A DNA stretch of 17,815 bases from an uncultured Clostridia bacterium (GCA_937902305.1 CALDHV010000030.1:1-17815); one strand, 5' to 3'; shown: positions 1-7,208, numbered from the stretch's first letter. The notes: generated from the sequence alone by a model not told the origin. Program-made: numbers and translations.

Positions 1-10
1 ACCGCAAAGC

Positions 11-577
11 TTACCCGCTACATATTCCGAGCCGGAAATCGTATCCGTTGTCCGAAATATAGGAGCTGACGACGCTGTGGTCGATGATGACCGGCTCTCC
101 GTTTTCGTCCGGCGCAGTGTCGGCGGTCGATACCATAAAGAAATACCGCCCGTCGGAAAGCCGGATCACGCGGTCGTTTTCCAGCACCATGTAGCCGTCG
201 TTTTCCACGCACCGGTGGGGCGCGGAAAAGGTCTCGCCGTCATCGGCGGAAAAAGCGACATACGGGATGATGTTCAGATCGTCCGGGCGCACCAGGAAGT
301 ACAGCAATATCCCGCCGTCGGTCGGCACGACGGACGGACACATCAGGTTTTTCGCCCCGAGCTCCTCCGCCCGGAAATGCACCTTTTCCTCCCCAAGACA
401 GGTTTTCCCGTCGGCGGAGAAATCGATCGACACGATGTCGGAATAATCGTGATCCCAGAATCCCGCGCCAAATCTTGACCAGAAAAAGCGTATTTTCCCG
501 TCCTGGCGCCGCAGGAACGCGCCCTCGCTGTTGCGTGCGTGCTCCCCGGTGGGGACGATCTCGTGTATCAGCTCCAC
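11..577 (-). CDS. Sialidase-family (BNR/Asp-box) protein, shortened
   Basis: The product resembles the N-terminal half of bacterial exo-alpha-sialidase-like six-bladed propeller proteins, which act on sialylated or related glycans. An early RNSEGAF stretch (about residues 15-21 from the chosen start) and an Asp-box, SADDGETF (about residues 110-117), support this; a second Asp-box-like SDNGYDF lies just before the stop. Only about 188 residues are encoded, against roughly 350-400 for the family, so the gene ends about halfway. With 10 bases left before the window edge it cannot be seen whether a frameshift lets the rest continue outside. The start is a GTG at 577: GGAGG sits 9 bases upstream, whereas the in-frame GTG at 583 lies only 3 bases from it. 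There is no signal peptide, so the protein is probably cytoplasmic. It has its own promoter and lies 97 bases downstream of the uracil-DNA glycosylase. Family assignment is fairly sure; activity is doubtful in this form. Confidence 0.65.
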   Translation of the reverse strand: MELIHEIVPTGEHARNSEGAFLRRQDGKIRFFWSRFGAGFWDHDYSDIVSIDFSADGKTCLGEEKVHFRAEELGAKNLMCPSVVPTDGGILLYFLVRPDDLNIIPYVAFSADDGETFSAPHRCVENDGYMVLENDRVIRLSDGRYFFMVSTADTAPDENGEPVIIDHSVVSSYISDNGYDFRLGICSG

Positions 578-617
578 AAACACTTACCTCCGCTCATATA
601 TAGTATGCGATGACGGT

Positions 618-646
618 ATCGTACCATAAAAGCGCGCGATTGACAA
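618..646 (-). promoter_or_regulatory. Promoter for the sialidase-family gene
   Basis: On the minus strand, TTGTCA (641-646) and TACGAT (618-623) are separated by exactly 17 bases. This fits a housekeeping sigma factor, with 5/6 and 4/6 matches to consensus. It lies about 40 bases upstream of the start codon. A short GGTA-TCG-TACC palindrome (615-625) overlaps the -10 box. Confidence 0.55.
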
Positions 647-674
647 GAATTATTTGCCGAAAAGCCTCAAGATT

Positions 675-1265
675 TTACGCCTCGTCACCGAACCACGGCA
701 CGGTATGCTCACAGACCTCGCCGATCTTGTCCCGCAGGGTCAGCAGATCGGCAAAGGCGTCGGACTTTTGTGCGGGATTACGCAGGATGGCGGCGGGGTG
801 GAGCGTGCCCATCATCCATATTCCGCCCTTTTTGACGAATTGCCCGTGCTGTCGCGTGACCTTGAAGTCCGGGTCGATGATGCGGCAGGCCGCGATGCGC
901 CCGAGGCAGACGAGTATCTTCGGCTCGATCAGCTTGGTTTGCCGCCGTAGCCAGCCGATGCAGGCGTCCTGTTCCTCCGGCGCGGGGTCGCGGTTTTGCG
1001 GGGGGCGGCATTTGACGATGTTGGCGATGTAGATGTTTTTCTGCCGGGAAAGCCCGACCCCCGCCAGCATCCGGTCGAGGAGCTGTCCCGCCGCGCCGAC
1101 AAACGGCTCGCCCTGCGCGTCCTCGTTGGCGCCGGGGCCTTCGCCGACGAACAGCACCTCGGCATCGGGGATGCCGACCCCGAAAACGACGTTTTTGCGC
1201 GTGGTGGAGAGCGGACAGCGCTCGCAGGCGGCACATTCGCGTTGCAATTCCTCCCATTCGCTCAT
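675..1265 (-). CDS. Type-4 (iron-sulfur) uracil-DNA glycosylase
   Basis: This is a family 4 uracil-DNA glycosylase, which removes uracil from DNA as the first step of base excision repair. With the ATG at 1265 the protein has 196 residues, the usual size. Cysteines at 14, 17, 86 and 102 match the spacing of the four ligands of the [4Fe-4S] cluster in this family. The uracil-pocket motif GEGPGANED lies at about 42-50, followed by GEPFVGAAG, and the C-terminal active-site motif TLHPAAILRNP at about 154-164. The start is supported by AGGGGG seven bases upstream; a further in-frame ATG at 1289 lacks a ribosome binding site. The gene is divergent from pduL and shares a 133-base intergenic region with it. 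Closely related proteins are sometimes annotated as phage SPO1 DNA polymerase-related; the complete motifs favour a true glycosylase. Confidence 0.93.
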   Translation of the reverse strand: MSEWEELQRECAACERCPLSTTRKNVVFGVGIPDAEVLFVGEGPGANEDAQGEPFVGAAGQLLDRMLAGVGLSRQKNIYIANIVKCRPPQNRDPAPEEQDACIGWLRRQTKLIEPKILVCLGRIAACRIIDPDFKVTRQHGQFVKKGGIWMMGTLHPAAILRNPAQKSDAFADLLTLRDKIGEVCEHTVPWFGDEA

Positions 1266-1314
1266 CGAAAAGCCCCCTTTTTTACCCATTTTTTTAAGAA
1301 TAACACATTTTCTC

Positions 1315-1343
1315 TTGAATTACCATACTTTTTGCGTTACAAT
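1315..1343 (+). promoter_or_regulatory. Promoter for pduL
   Basis: TTGAAT (1315-1320) and TACAAT (1338-1343) are separated by 17 bases, about 55 bases before the pduL start. Both boxes match the housekeeping consensus well (4/6 and 5/6). The region between the divergent glycosylase and pduL is AT-rich, as expected for a promoter region. Confidence 0.6.
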
Positions 1344-1398
1344 GGAAAAGAAATCAAGCGAAATCGTTTCGCGGAAGAAAAAAGGAGTTGCATTTTTT

Positions 1399-1977
1399 AT
1401 GTCTATGGAAGTATTGATCGAAACCTCGGCGCGGCACGTTCACGTGACGACCGAAGCACTGGAGACCTTGTTCGGCAAGGGCTATGAGCTGACCAAGCGC
1501 AAGGATCTGTCCCAGCCGGGTCAGTTCGTTTCCGGGGAGCGCATCGCCATCGTCGGCCCGAAAAGAACGATCGAGAATGTGTCGATCCTCGGCCCGGTGC
1601 GTGCCGCCAATCAGGTGGAGATCTCGCTGACCGATGCCCGCAATATCGGTGTTACCGCGCCGGTGCGCGAGTCCGGCGACATTGCCGGAAGCGGTGCCTG
1701 CAAGCTGGTCGGCCCGTGCGGTGAGGTCGAGGTCACCGAGGGCGTGATCGCGGCGAAGCGGCATATCCATATGACCCCGGCGGATGCCGCGGCGATGGGG
1801 CTTGCCGACAAGCAGATCGTGTCGGTCAAGGTGCCGACGGTCAATGACCGTGCGCTGGTGTTCGGCGATGTGGTCGTGCGCGTGAGCGAGAAGTTCGCGC
1901 TGGCGATGCACATTGATACCGATGAGTCCAACGCCGCCGGCGTGGCTCCCGACGCGATGGGCGAGATCATCAAATAA
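1399..1977 (+). CDS. pduL: Phosphate propanoyltransferase, PduL type
   Basis: This is a PduL-family phosphotransacylase, which interconverts acyl-CoA plus phosphate and acyl-phosphate plus CoA; it is evolutionarily unrelated to Pta. The 192-residue protein shows both zinc-binding HxH motifs, HVHVT (H13, H15) and HIHMT (H122, H124). It also has a late histidine (H171, AMHIDTDESNA), E74 in QVEISLTDARNIG, and a conserved arginine (R90, PVRESGD). No N-terminal encapsulation helix precedes the first motif, and no microcompartment shell genes are nearby. It is therefore more likely a free cytoplasmic enzyme, perhaps the cell's acetate-forming transacetylase, than part of an organelle. The start ATG at 1399 has AAAGGAG 11 bases upstream. 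The gene is monocistronic, between its own promoter and terminator. The family is certain; acetyl versus propionyl preference cannot be read from the sequence. Confidence 0.95.
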   Translation: MSMEVLIETSARHVHVTTEALETLFGKGYELTKRKDLSQPGQFVSGERIAIVGPKRTIENVSILGPVRAANQVEISLTDARNIGVTAPVRESGDIAGSGACKLVGPCGEVEVTEGVIAAKRHIHMTPADAAAMGLADKQIVSVKVPTVNDRALVFGDVVVRVSEKFALAMHIDTDESNAAGVAPDAMGEIIK

Positions 1978-1992
1978 GCTTTAGGCCAAACG

Positions 1993-2034
1993 CAACAGGC
2001 GTCCGTGAAAACCGCGGACGCCTGTTGTTGTTTT
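1993..2034 (+). terminator. Rho-independent terminator after pduL
   Basis: A perfect 13-bp stem (1993-2005 with 2015-2027) encloses a 9-base loop and is followed by TTGTTTT. It lies 16 bases after the pduL stop. It also sits 3' of the convergent membrane-protein gene, so it may end both transcripts, although the minus-strand T-run is weak. Confidence 0.85.
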
Positions 2035-2046
2035 ATGCTTCTTTTT

Positions 2047-2424
2047 TTACGCGCAAATGCGGGGGGTGCGGCGGCGCTCGGACGTCTGCCGTTGTGCCGC
2101 CTCCTGCGCCCGCTCGAACAGGGCGCGGTTGCGTTGCCACTCGCGGCGGCGCTTACGCCGACCGGCGCGGTTGCGCGCCTGCACCTTATCCTGATACAAC
2201 AGCAACCCGCAGAAGCTCAACACCGCCGCCTGCAACGCCAACAGCATCACCGACAAAAACGGCGTCAGCCACGGGTCGATCGGCGCCGAAAACGCCGCGT
2301 CGAGGACTGCCAGCGTCAGCGGCGCCAGGCTCATTTCCCGGGTGATCCCGTATTTCCCGCGCAAAAACATCGTCGCCGCGATCAACAGCAACAAAGCATC
2401 AAAAACCGAAGCCAAACCTTTCAT
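2047..2424 (-). CDS. Small membrane protein of unknown function
   Basis: I do not recognise the family. The 125-residue product has a hydrophobic N-terminal segment (about residues 7-21), a moderately hydrophobic middle, and a strong membrane segment at about 52-77 (WLTPFLSVMLLALQAAVL). A very basic, arginine-rich C-terminal tail (about 83-125) probably faces the cytoplasm. The ATG at 2424 is preceded by GGAGG 11 bases upstream; an in-frame TTG at 2445 lies beyond the ribosome binding site. A good promoter lies about 45 bases upstream on the same strand, which argues that this is a real single-gene unit rather than a chance open frame. It converges on pduL across the shared terminator. Confidence 0.6.
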   Translation of the reverse strand: MKGLASVFDALLLLIAATMFLRGKYGITREMSLAPLTLAVLDAAFSAPIDPWLTPFLSVMLLALQAAVLSFCGLLLYQDKVQARNRAGRRKRRREWQRNRALFERAQEAAQRQTSERRRTPRICA

Positions 2425-2468
2425 TTTCTCATCAACCTCCGTCAATACCGAACATCTGTTCTATTTTC

Positions 2469-2496
2469 ATTATAACGCCTTTTCGGAAAAATGCAA
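2469..2496 (-). promoter_or_regulatory. Promoter for the small membrane protein
   Basis: On the minus strand a perfect TATAAT (2469-2474) has TTGCAT (2491-2496) 16 bases upstream. The start codon at 2424 follows about 45 bases later. Confidence 0.55.
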
Positions 2497-2626
2497 GCAC
2501 TTTTTTGAAAAAACCGAAAAAATGTTCGATTTTCTTCTCGCGCGGCATTTTTTCTACCGACAAGCAGAGTATAGCATACCCGATGTACAATAAAACGGAT
2601 AATGCTCACGCGAGCCATTTCCCGGG

Positions 2627-2666
2627 AAAAAACAAAAAGCGGGCTGTTGAAAAATCAACAGCCCGC
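2627..2666 (-). terminator. Rho-independent terminator of pfkA
   Basis: Read on the minus strand, a perfect 12-bp stem (2655-2666 with 2639-2650) closes a four-base loop and is followed directly by TTTTTGTTTTTT. It begins 13 bases after the pfkA stop. This is a textbook intrinsic terminator. Confidence 0.93.
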
Positions 2667-2678
2667 GTTCCTTTTCGG

Positions 2679-3641
2679 TCAGACGGAGACCTCCATCGCC
2701 ATCCGGTACATATCCATATCGAACGGCTTTTTCATCGCCAGCGCCTCGGTGATGTCGTAGTCACAGACGCGGTTGTTATGAGTGGCAACGACACGATTGG
2801 TCTTGCCCTCCTGGAGCAGATGCACGGCATAGTTGCCCAGCTGGGTGGCGAGGATGCGGTCGCGTGCTGTCGGACTGCCGCCGCGCTGGACGTGACCGAG
2901 AATGGTGGCGCGGGACTCGACCCCGGTCGCCTCCTCGATCTGCTTGGCAAGCTCCACCACGTGACCGACACCCTCGGCGACCACGATGATGAAATGGTGC
3001 TTACCGCTCTCGGAGGTCATCTTCATCCGCTGAACGATGTCGCGATCGAAGTCATACGGGATCTCCGGCACAAGGATGCTGGTCGCGCCGACCGCAACGC
3101 CGGCGGAAAGCGCCAGCCAGCCCGCGTTCCGTCCCATAACCTCCACGACACTGCAACGGTCGTGCGACTGGGAGGTGTCACGAAGCTTGTCCACCATCTC
3201 CATAACGGTATTCATTGCGGTATCGTAGCCGATGGTATATTCACAGCAGGAAATGTCATTGTCGATTGTGCCGGGCAGACCGACGGTGGAAATGCCGTGG
3301 GCGGCAATATCGCGCGCACCGCGGAAAGAGCCGTCGCCGCCGATGACGACAAGACCCTCGATGCCGTGGCGCCTGCAGGTCTCCGCCGCCTTTGCCACGC
3401 CCTCGGGCGAGTGGAACTCGGGACTGCGAGCGGTATACAGGAAGGTGCCGCCGCGATGGATGGTCTCGGACACACTGCGCACCGTCATCGGCACCAGCTC
3501 ATCCTTGATGAGCCCGTTATAGCCGCGGATGACGCCGAAAACCTCCATCTCCTCATGCAAAGCAGAGCGGACGACGGCGCGCACCGCCGCGTTCATACCG
3601 GGGGCATCGCCGCCACTGGTCAAAACTGCTATTTTTTTCAT
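2679..3641 (-). CDS. pfkA: ATP-dependent 6-phosphofructokinase
   Basis: This is phosphofructokinase, the committed step of glycolysis, converting fructose 6-phosphate and ATP to fructose 1,6-bisphosphate. The 320-residue length is that of bacterial PfkA. Motifs in order: the nucleotide loop SGGDAPGMNAAVR (about 9-21), GGDGSFRGA (about 101-109), the catalytic PGTIDND (about 122-128), MGRNAGWLAL (about 168-177), and late VQRGGSPTARDR. GGDGS and GTIDND, rather than GGDD and KTIDND, mark the ATP-using type, not the pyrophosphate type. The start ATG at 3641 has CGGAG eight bases upstream; an in-frame GTG nine bases earlier is less well placed. It is monocistronic, with a strong terminator and a striking dyad-containing promoter. 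The identification is secure. Confidence 0.97.
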   Translation of the reverse strand: MKKIAVLTSGGDAPGMNAAVRAVVRSALHEEMEVFGVIRGYNGLIKDELVPMTVRSVSETIHRGGTFLYTARSPEFHSPEGVAKAAETCRRHGIEGLVVIGGDGSFRGARDIAAHGISTVGLPGTIDNDISCCEYTIGYDTAMNTVMEMVDKLRDTSQSHDRCSVVEVMGRNAGWLALSAGVAVGATSILVPEIPYDFDRDIVQRMKMTSESGKHHFIIVVAEGVGHVVELAKQIEEATGVESRATILGHVQRGGSPTARDRILATQLGNYAVHLLQEGKTNRVVATHNNRVCDYDITEALAMKKPFDMDMYRMAMEVSV

Positions 3642-3670
3642 ATTAGTCACTCCGATCCGGAACTTGTCCT

Positions 3671-3701
3671 ATTATATTACAAATGTTATTGTAATCTCCA
3701 A
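3671..3701 (-). promoter_or_regulatory. pfkA promoter with 19-bp spacer filled by a dyad
   Basis: On the minus strand TTGGAG (3696-3701) and a perfect TATAAT (3671-3676) are 19 bases apart. The spacer is occupied by the inverted repeat ATTACAA-N6-TTGTAAT (3676-3695). A stretched spacer carrying a central dyad is the layout of MerR-family activated promoters. A simple repressor operator overlapping the -10 box is the alternative. The start codon is about 30 bases downstream. Confidence 0.5.
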
Positions 3702-3759
3702 AATCGCAAATAGCAATGGAATATTTATCCGCCGATATGGACTTTTGTTGCATAGATGG

Positions 3760-3864
3760 CCGATGACGGGTCGATGGCGAAAAAAATAAAAAATATTTTC
3801 AAAAAAAGCTATACAAAACCGATTGCATTTGCTATAATGGTAGCAAGAATATGCCCGTCATCGG
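3760..3864. repeat. 11-bp inverted repeat flanking a promoter
   Basis: CCGATGACGGG (3760-3770) and its exact reverse complement CCCGTCATCGG (3854-3864) bracket the promoter of the cytidylate-kinase-like gene, 83 bases apart. They could be paired operator half-sites for a looping regulator, or the ends of a small decayed insertion. No target duplication is evident at the ends. Confidence 0.4.
3810..3838 (+). promoter_or_regulatory. Extended -10 promoter for the kinase-like gene
   Basis: TATACA (3810-3815) and TATAAT (3833-3838) are separated by 17 bases. TGC directly before the -10 box makes it an extended -10 promoter. It lies about 43 bases upstream of the start at 3881, between two arms of an inverted repeat. 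Confidence 0.6.
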
Positions 3865-3880
3865 GTTGGGAGGTCAAGAT

Positions 3881-4507
3881 ATGAAAAAAGGTACGATCAT
3901 CACGATCGGTCGCTCTTACGGTAGCGCGGGACGGGAAATCGGGCTGAAATTGGCAGATCGCCTGGGCATCGCATTCTATGACAAGGAGCTGTTGCGCCTT
4001 GCGGCGGAAAACAGCGGACTGTCTGCGGAAAGTATGGAGATGTACGACGAAGTGCCGACCAACAGCCTGTTGTATTCACTGTCGCTGGGCAACTATGGTA
4101 TGGCGATGGGTAGCTACGATGTGCCGATCCATCAAAAGATTTTTATGGCGCAGTTCGACGCGATCCAAAAGCTCGCGGATCAGGGCGAGAGCTGTGTCAT
4201 CATCGGTCGTTGCGCCGATTATGCCCTTGCCAAGCGTGAGCAGATCATCAATATTTTCGTTAAGGCACAGCCCGACGCACGGGTGGCGCGGCTGACCCGC
4301 ATTCATCCCGAGTTGACCCCGAAAAAGGCGGCGGAGGTGATGGTCAAGCGCGACAAAAAGCGCGCGAACTATCACAATTTCTACGCTGACACCCGCTGGG
4401 GCACGGCGGAGGCGTACGATCTGGTGATCGACGGCCTGCAAATGGGCATTGACAATGCGGTAGATTTGTTGCAGACCTATTGCGAAATGCGTTTCCCGGG
4501 CGAATAA
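3881..4507 (+). CDS. Cytidylate kinase-like family protein
   Basis: This belongs to the cytidylate kinase-like P-loop family, which is distinct from canonical Cmk. The 208-residue protein has an N-terminal nucleotide-binding loop variant, GRSYGSAGREIG (about 10-21), and FYDKELL (about 32-38). An IIGRCADY segment lies at about 107-114, and an arginine-rich lid-like stretch, RDKKRANYHNFY, at about 157-168. It probably transfers phosphate from ATP to a nucleotide, but the substrate is not established for most members. The ATG at 3881 has GGGAGG six bases upstream; an upstream in-frame ATG at 3851 has no ribosome binding site. It is a single-gene unit with its own promoter and a strong terminator. 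The family is confident; CMP as substrate is not shown. Confidence 0.88.
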   Translation: MKKGTIITIGRSYGSAGREIGLKLADRLGIAFYDKELLRLAAENSGLSAESMEMYDEVPTNSLLYSLSLGNYGMAMGSYDVPIHQKIFMAQFDAIQKLADQGESCVIIGRCADYALAKREQIINIFVKAQPDARVARLTRIHPELTPKKAAEVMVKRDKKRANYHNFYADTRWGTAEAYDLVIDGLQMGIDNAVDLLQTYCEMRFPGE

Positions 4508-4522
4508 ATCAACATACTGACC

Positions 4523-4568
4523 GAGGTTGCTGAAAGAGCTTGCGGACTTTTTCAGCAACCTCTTTTTT
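4523..4568 (+). terminator. Rho-independent terminator after the kinase-like gene
   Basis: A perfect 13-bp stem, GAGGTTGCTGAAA (4523-4535) with its complement (4550-4562), is followed by six T residues. It lies 15 bases after the stop codon and isolates the housekeeping part from the accessory locus downstream. Confidence 0.93.
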
Positions 4569-4576
4569 GCGCCTGT

Positions 4577-4609
4577 TTGCGTCGTTATATTATATATTTT
4601 ATAATATAA
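4577..4609 (+). promoter_or_regulatory. AT-only palindrome overlapping a possible promoter
   Basis: A perfect inverted repeat of ten A/T bases per arm (4585-4594 and 4600-4609, five-base spacer) overlaps TATAAT at 4600-4605. TTGCGT (4577-4582) lies 17 bases upstream. It could be a repressor-controlled distal promoter of the accessory locus. An alternative is an easily melted or extruded AT tract with no regulatory role. Confidence 0.4.
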
Positions 4610-4687
4610 TGGCTATTTTTGCCATTTTGCCGATGAAAATGCGGCGCATATTGGTGATTATTACCTTAAAAAAAGTCGGTTTAGGTG

Positions 4688-4716
4688 TTGCTTTTTTCGA
4701 AAGGCTATGCTATAAT
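4688..4716 (+). promoter_or_regulatory. Extended -10 promoter for the accessory operon
   Basis: TTGCTT (4688-4693) and TATAAT (4711-4716) are 17 bases apart, and TGC directly before the -10 box gives the same TGCTATAAT core as the promoter at 3838. Transcription from here would leave an untranslated leader of about 135 bases before 4860. I see no recognised riboswitch or long reading frame in that leader. Confidence 0.6.
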
Positions 4717-4859
4717 TGCATTTGTAAATGTGGGCTTATGCCATTTTCTGCCGAAATTGGTCGGTGGACAGGGCGCAAAAAGCCAAAGGAAGGTATGCCT
4801 GTGACTTCCCACAACGGCATTGTGTGCGGGCGTTTGCCACGTACCGGAGCGGTCGCCCT

Positions 4860-5468
4860 ATGATCGTGGTCGGGTATGCGGACGGCTCCCGCAAGCAAGA
4901 GCATCAGAACGCGATCCTTCTGCGCGACCGCTTGTTACATAGGTATCTCAACGCAGATGAGACCGTGGTTTATCGGACGGAAAAAGGGCGCCCCTGTTTG
5001 CGGCTGGGGGATGCGGATATTTCCGTCACGCATTCATTCGGCGGTGTGCTGGTGGCGCTCGTCTTTGACGAGACGCATTACGGCGTGCCGACGGAGGAAT
5101 TGCCGGATGAACGGCGATTTCCCATCACCGCACCGATCATCGGAGCGGATATGGAGATCTTGACCGGAAAACAGGCAGAGCGTTGTCTCAACGTCGCGCG
5201 GCGGTTTTTCTTTCCCGACGAGCAGGAACGGTTGGCGGGTATTGCCGACCCGGATGCCGTCGTTGCGGAGTTTACCCGTATGTGGACGCAGAAGGAAAGC
5301 TTTTTGAAAGCGGCAGGTGTCGGCATTGTCGGGCTCGGCAAGATCAACACCGATGCTTTTCCGTCGGAGGTATCGTTCATCGGTTATCCGCTACAGATGG
5401 GGGAGAAGGATTTTTACGTCAGCTTGTGCACGGGGTCGTGCACAGAGCTATTTACGACCAATGATTGA
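4860..5468 (+). CDS. 4'-phosphopantetheinyl transferase, Sfp/AcpT-like
   Basis: The enzyme moves the phosphopantetheine arm of CoA onto a serine of carrier proteins. The 202-residue protein shows the superfamily motifs in order: KGRPCL (42-47), DISVTHSFGGVLVAL (53-67, the SHS region), GADMEI (95-100, supplying D97 and E99 for Mg2+), and WTQKESFLKAAGVGI (142-156, the WxxKE motif). A non-conserved insertion lies between the SHS region and GADMEI. The ATG at 4860 has GGAG ten bases upstream. Frame is open further upstream, but that part has no family resemblance. It is 21 bases from the ligase gene, probably the first gene of the operon. Context suggests its target is the discrete carrier protein at 15797-16024. 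The family is secure; the target is inferred. Confidence 0.92.
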   Translation: MIVVGYADGSRKQEHQNAILLRDRLLHRYLNADETVVYRTEKGRPCLRLGDADISVTHSFGGVLVALVFDETHYGVPTEELPDERRFPITAPIIGADMEILTGKQAERCLNVARRFFFPDEQERLAGIADPDAVVAEFTRMWTQKESFLKAAGVGIVGLGKINTDAFPSEVSFIGYPLQMGEKDFYVSLCTGSCTELFTTND

Positions 5469-5489
5469 CGAGAAAGGTTTTTGTTCCCG

Positions 5490-7208
5490 ATGAATTACGA
5501 AAAGAAGTTCTACTACAAAGCACCGAGATTTCGGACGATGCAGGAGTGCCTGTATTCCGCCTGCAAGACCTATGCCGAGCGTGCGGCTTTTACACAGGTG
5601 CGCGACAAGAATAATCTCGAATCCGTTACATTTCGCCAGTTCAAGGACAATGTGGTGGCACTTGGCTCCCGGCTGATCGGGTTGGGGCTCAAGGATGCTC
5701 ACATCGCCATTGTGGGCGAAAACTCCATCCAATGGATCACGGCATATATGGCTTCTGTCTGCGGCACCGGTGTTGCCGTGCCGATCGACAAGGAGCTGGA
5801 TGTCAAGACCCTGGCGCTCCAGATCAATTTCAGTGACAGCGCGGCGGTGTTCTTTTCCGGAAAGCTGGCGGGCAAGATCGACGAGATCGTGCCGCTGTGT
5901 CCGCAGGTGAAATACTGGGTTATGATGCGCCCGGAGTTTTCCAAGCAGTCCGATCCGGAGTGGCTGGATTTCGACACGCTGATCGAAGAAGGGTATGCGG
6001 TGTCCGCGGAGGAGCGTGCCCGGTTTACCGAGGCACAGGTCGATCCCGAGGATCTGTGCGATCTGATCTTCACCTCCGGTACCACCGGCGCCAATAAGGG
6101 CGTGATGCTTTCGCACAAGAATATCTGCACGGTCATCACCGCGTCGCTGACGCACATTGACGTGACTGATGTGGTGGAATCGTTCTCCTGCCTGCCGATC
6201 AACCATTCGTATGAGAAAAATTGCCACGTTCTGTGCGCTATCGCGCTGGGCAAGACGGTCAATATCAACGATGATATGATGCATCTTGTACAGAACGTCC
6301 GGCGTTTTGATAAAGCCGGTATCTCCATTATGGTGCCGATGATCCTTGAGACCATCCAGCATAAGATACAGGCAGAGACCAAGAAGTCCGGTCTTGAGCA
6401 GCATATGCAGTACGGTATTCGCTTCAGCAATATCCTGCGTAAGTTCGGGATCGACCGCCGTGAAAAGTTCTTTAAGCCGATTTTGGAAAAGTTCAGCCCC
6501 GAATTGCGGGAAATCGTGGTCGGCGGCTCGGCACTGAAGGAGGAAACACGGCAGTTTTTCGACTCTATCGGTTTCCGCATCGTCAACGGCTACGGCATTT
6601 CCGAATGTGGCCCGCTGGTGGCGGCGAATTTCTCCCGGTTTCAGCGTCCCGGCTCGGTCGGGCGCGTCGTCCCGGGCTGTGAGGTTAAAATCGCCAATCC
6701 CCGCAAGGACGGAAACGGCAACATTTATGTCCGTGGCGATAATGTGATGATGGGGTACTACAAAGACCCCGAAAGCACACAGCGGGTGATGGTCGGTGAC
6801 GGCTGGTTTGATACCGGCGACCTCGGTCATTTGGATAAGAACGGCTTCCTGTACTTATCCGGTCGCGAAAAGAATCTGATCATCCTTTCCAATGGCAAGA
6901 ACGTTTTCCCGGAGGAAGTGGAGGATATGATGTGCGAGTGTATTCCCTATGTCAAGGAAGCAGTCGTCTATACCGATGATGAGGGGCTCGGCATCTACGC
7001 GAGCGTGTATCTCGACCCGGAATACATCCAGGCGAAAGGGATCACCGATCCGTACGGCTATTTGATGAAGGATATTCAGGCGTTCAACCGTGTCATTCCG
7101 CCGTATAAGCGGATCAATGACGTCAGCATTTCCGACAAAGAGTTCCCCAAGACCACGACGATGAAGATTCAACGCTTTAAGGTGGTCAAGACGGCGGTAA
7201 AGGCTTGA
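5490..7208 (+). CDS. Acyl-CoA synthetase / AMP-binding acid ligase
   Basis: This is an adenylate-forming enzyme of the long-chain acyl-CoA synthetase type. It activates a carboxylic acid as acyl-AMP and transfers it to CoA or a carrier-protein arm. The 572-residue protein has the AMP-binding loop TSGTTGANKG (about 195-204), NGYGISECGP (about 366-375), DTGD (441-444), and SGREKNLIILSNGKNVFPEEVE (about 457-478). The catalytic lysine motif is KTTTMKIQR, with Lys559. There are no membrane segments. The ATG at 5490 is preceded by GAGAAAGG 12 bases upstream. It sits between the PPTase (21 bases upstream) and an ABC ATPase (33 bases downstream). With a PPTase and a discrete carrier protein in the locus, loading of the carrier protein is as plausible as loading of CoA. 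Substrate length cannot be told from the sequence. Confidence 0.92.
   Translation: MNYEKKFYYKAPRFRTMQECLYSACKTYAERAAFTQVRDKNNLESVTFRQFKDNVVALGSRLIGLGLKDAHIAIVGENSIQWITAYMASVCGTGVAVPIDKELDVKTLALQINFSDSAAVFFSGKLAGKIDEIVPLCPQVKYWVMMRPEFSKQSDPEWLDFDTLIEEGYAVSAEERARFTEAQVDPEDLCDLIFTSGTTGANKGVMLSHKNICTVITASLTHIDVTDVVESFSCLPINHSYEKNCHVLCAIALGKTVNINDDMMHLVQNVRRFDKAGISIMVPMILETIQHKIQAETKKSGLEQHMQYGIRFSNILRKFGIDRREKFFKPILEKFSPELREIVVGGSALKEETRQFFDSIGFRIVNGYGISECGPLVAANFSRFQRPGSVGRVVPGCEVKIANPRKDGNGNIYVRGDNVMMGYYKDPESTQRVMVGDGWFDTGDLGHLDKNGFLYLSGREKNLIILSNGKNVFPEEVEDMMCECIPYVKEAVVYTDDEGLGIYASVYLDPEYIQAKGITDPYGYLMKDIQAFNRVIPPYKRINDVSISDKEFPKTTTMKIQRFKVVKTAVKA

Noticed and set aside
2505..3713. Plus-strand open frame of 402 codons
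   Set aside because: It runs through the pfkA terminator and is antisense to pfkA; no promoter or recognisable domain.
4728..4859. N-terminal extension of the phosphopantetheinyl transferase
   Set aside because: The 44 upstream codons show no family resemblance, and the ATG at 4860 has a suitable ribosome binding site.
4720..4859. Riboswitch (c-di-GMP, THF or ZTP type) or SRP RNA in the leader
   Set aside because: Short matches such as ACAGGGCGCAAA and GGAAGG were seen, but the conserved cores and paired stems of these classes are missing.
5448..6830. Minus-strand open frame of 460 codons
   Set aside because: It is antisense to the acyl ligase, which has all family motifs; the antisense product has none and no ribosome binding site was evident.
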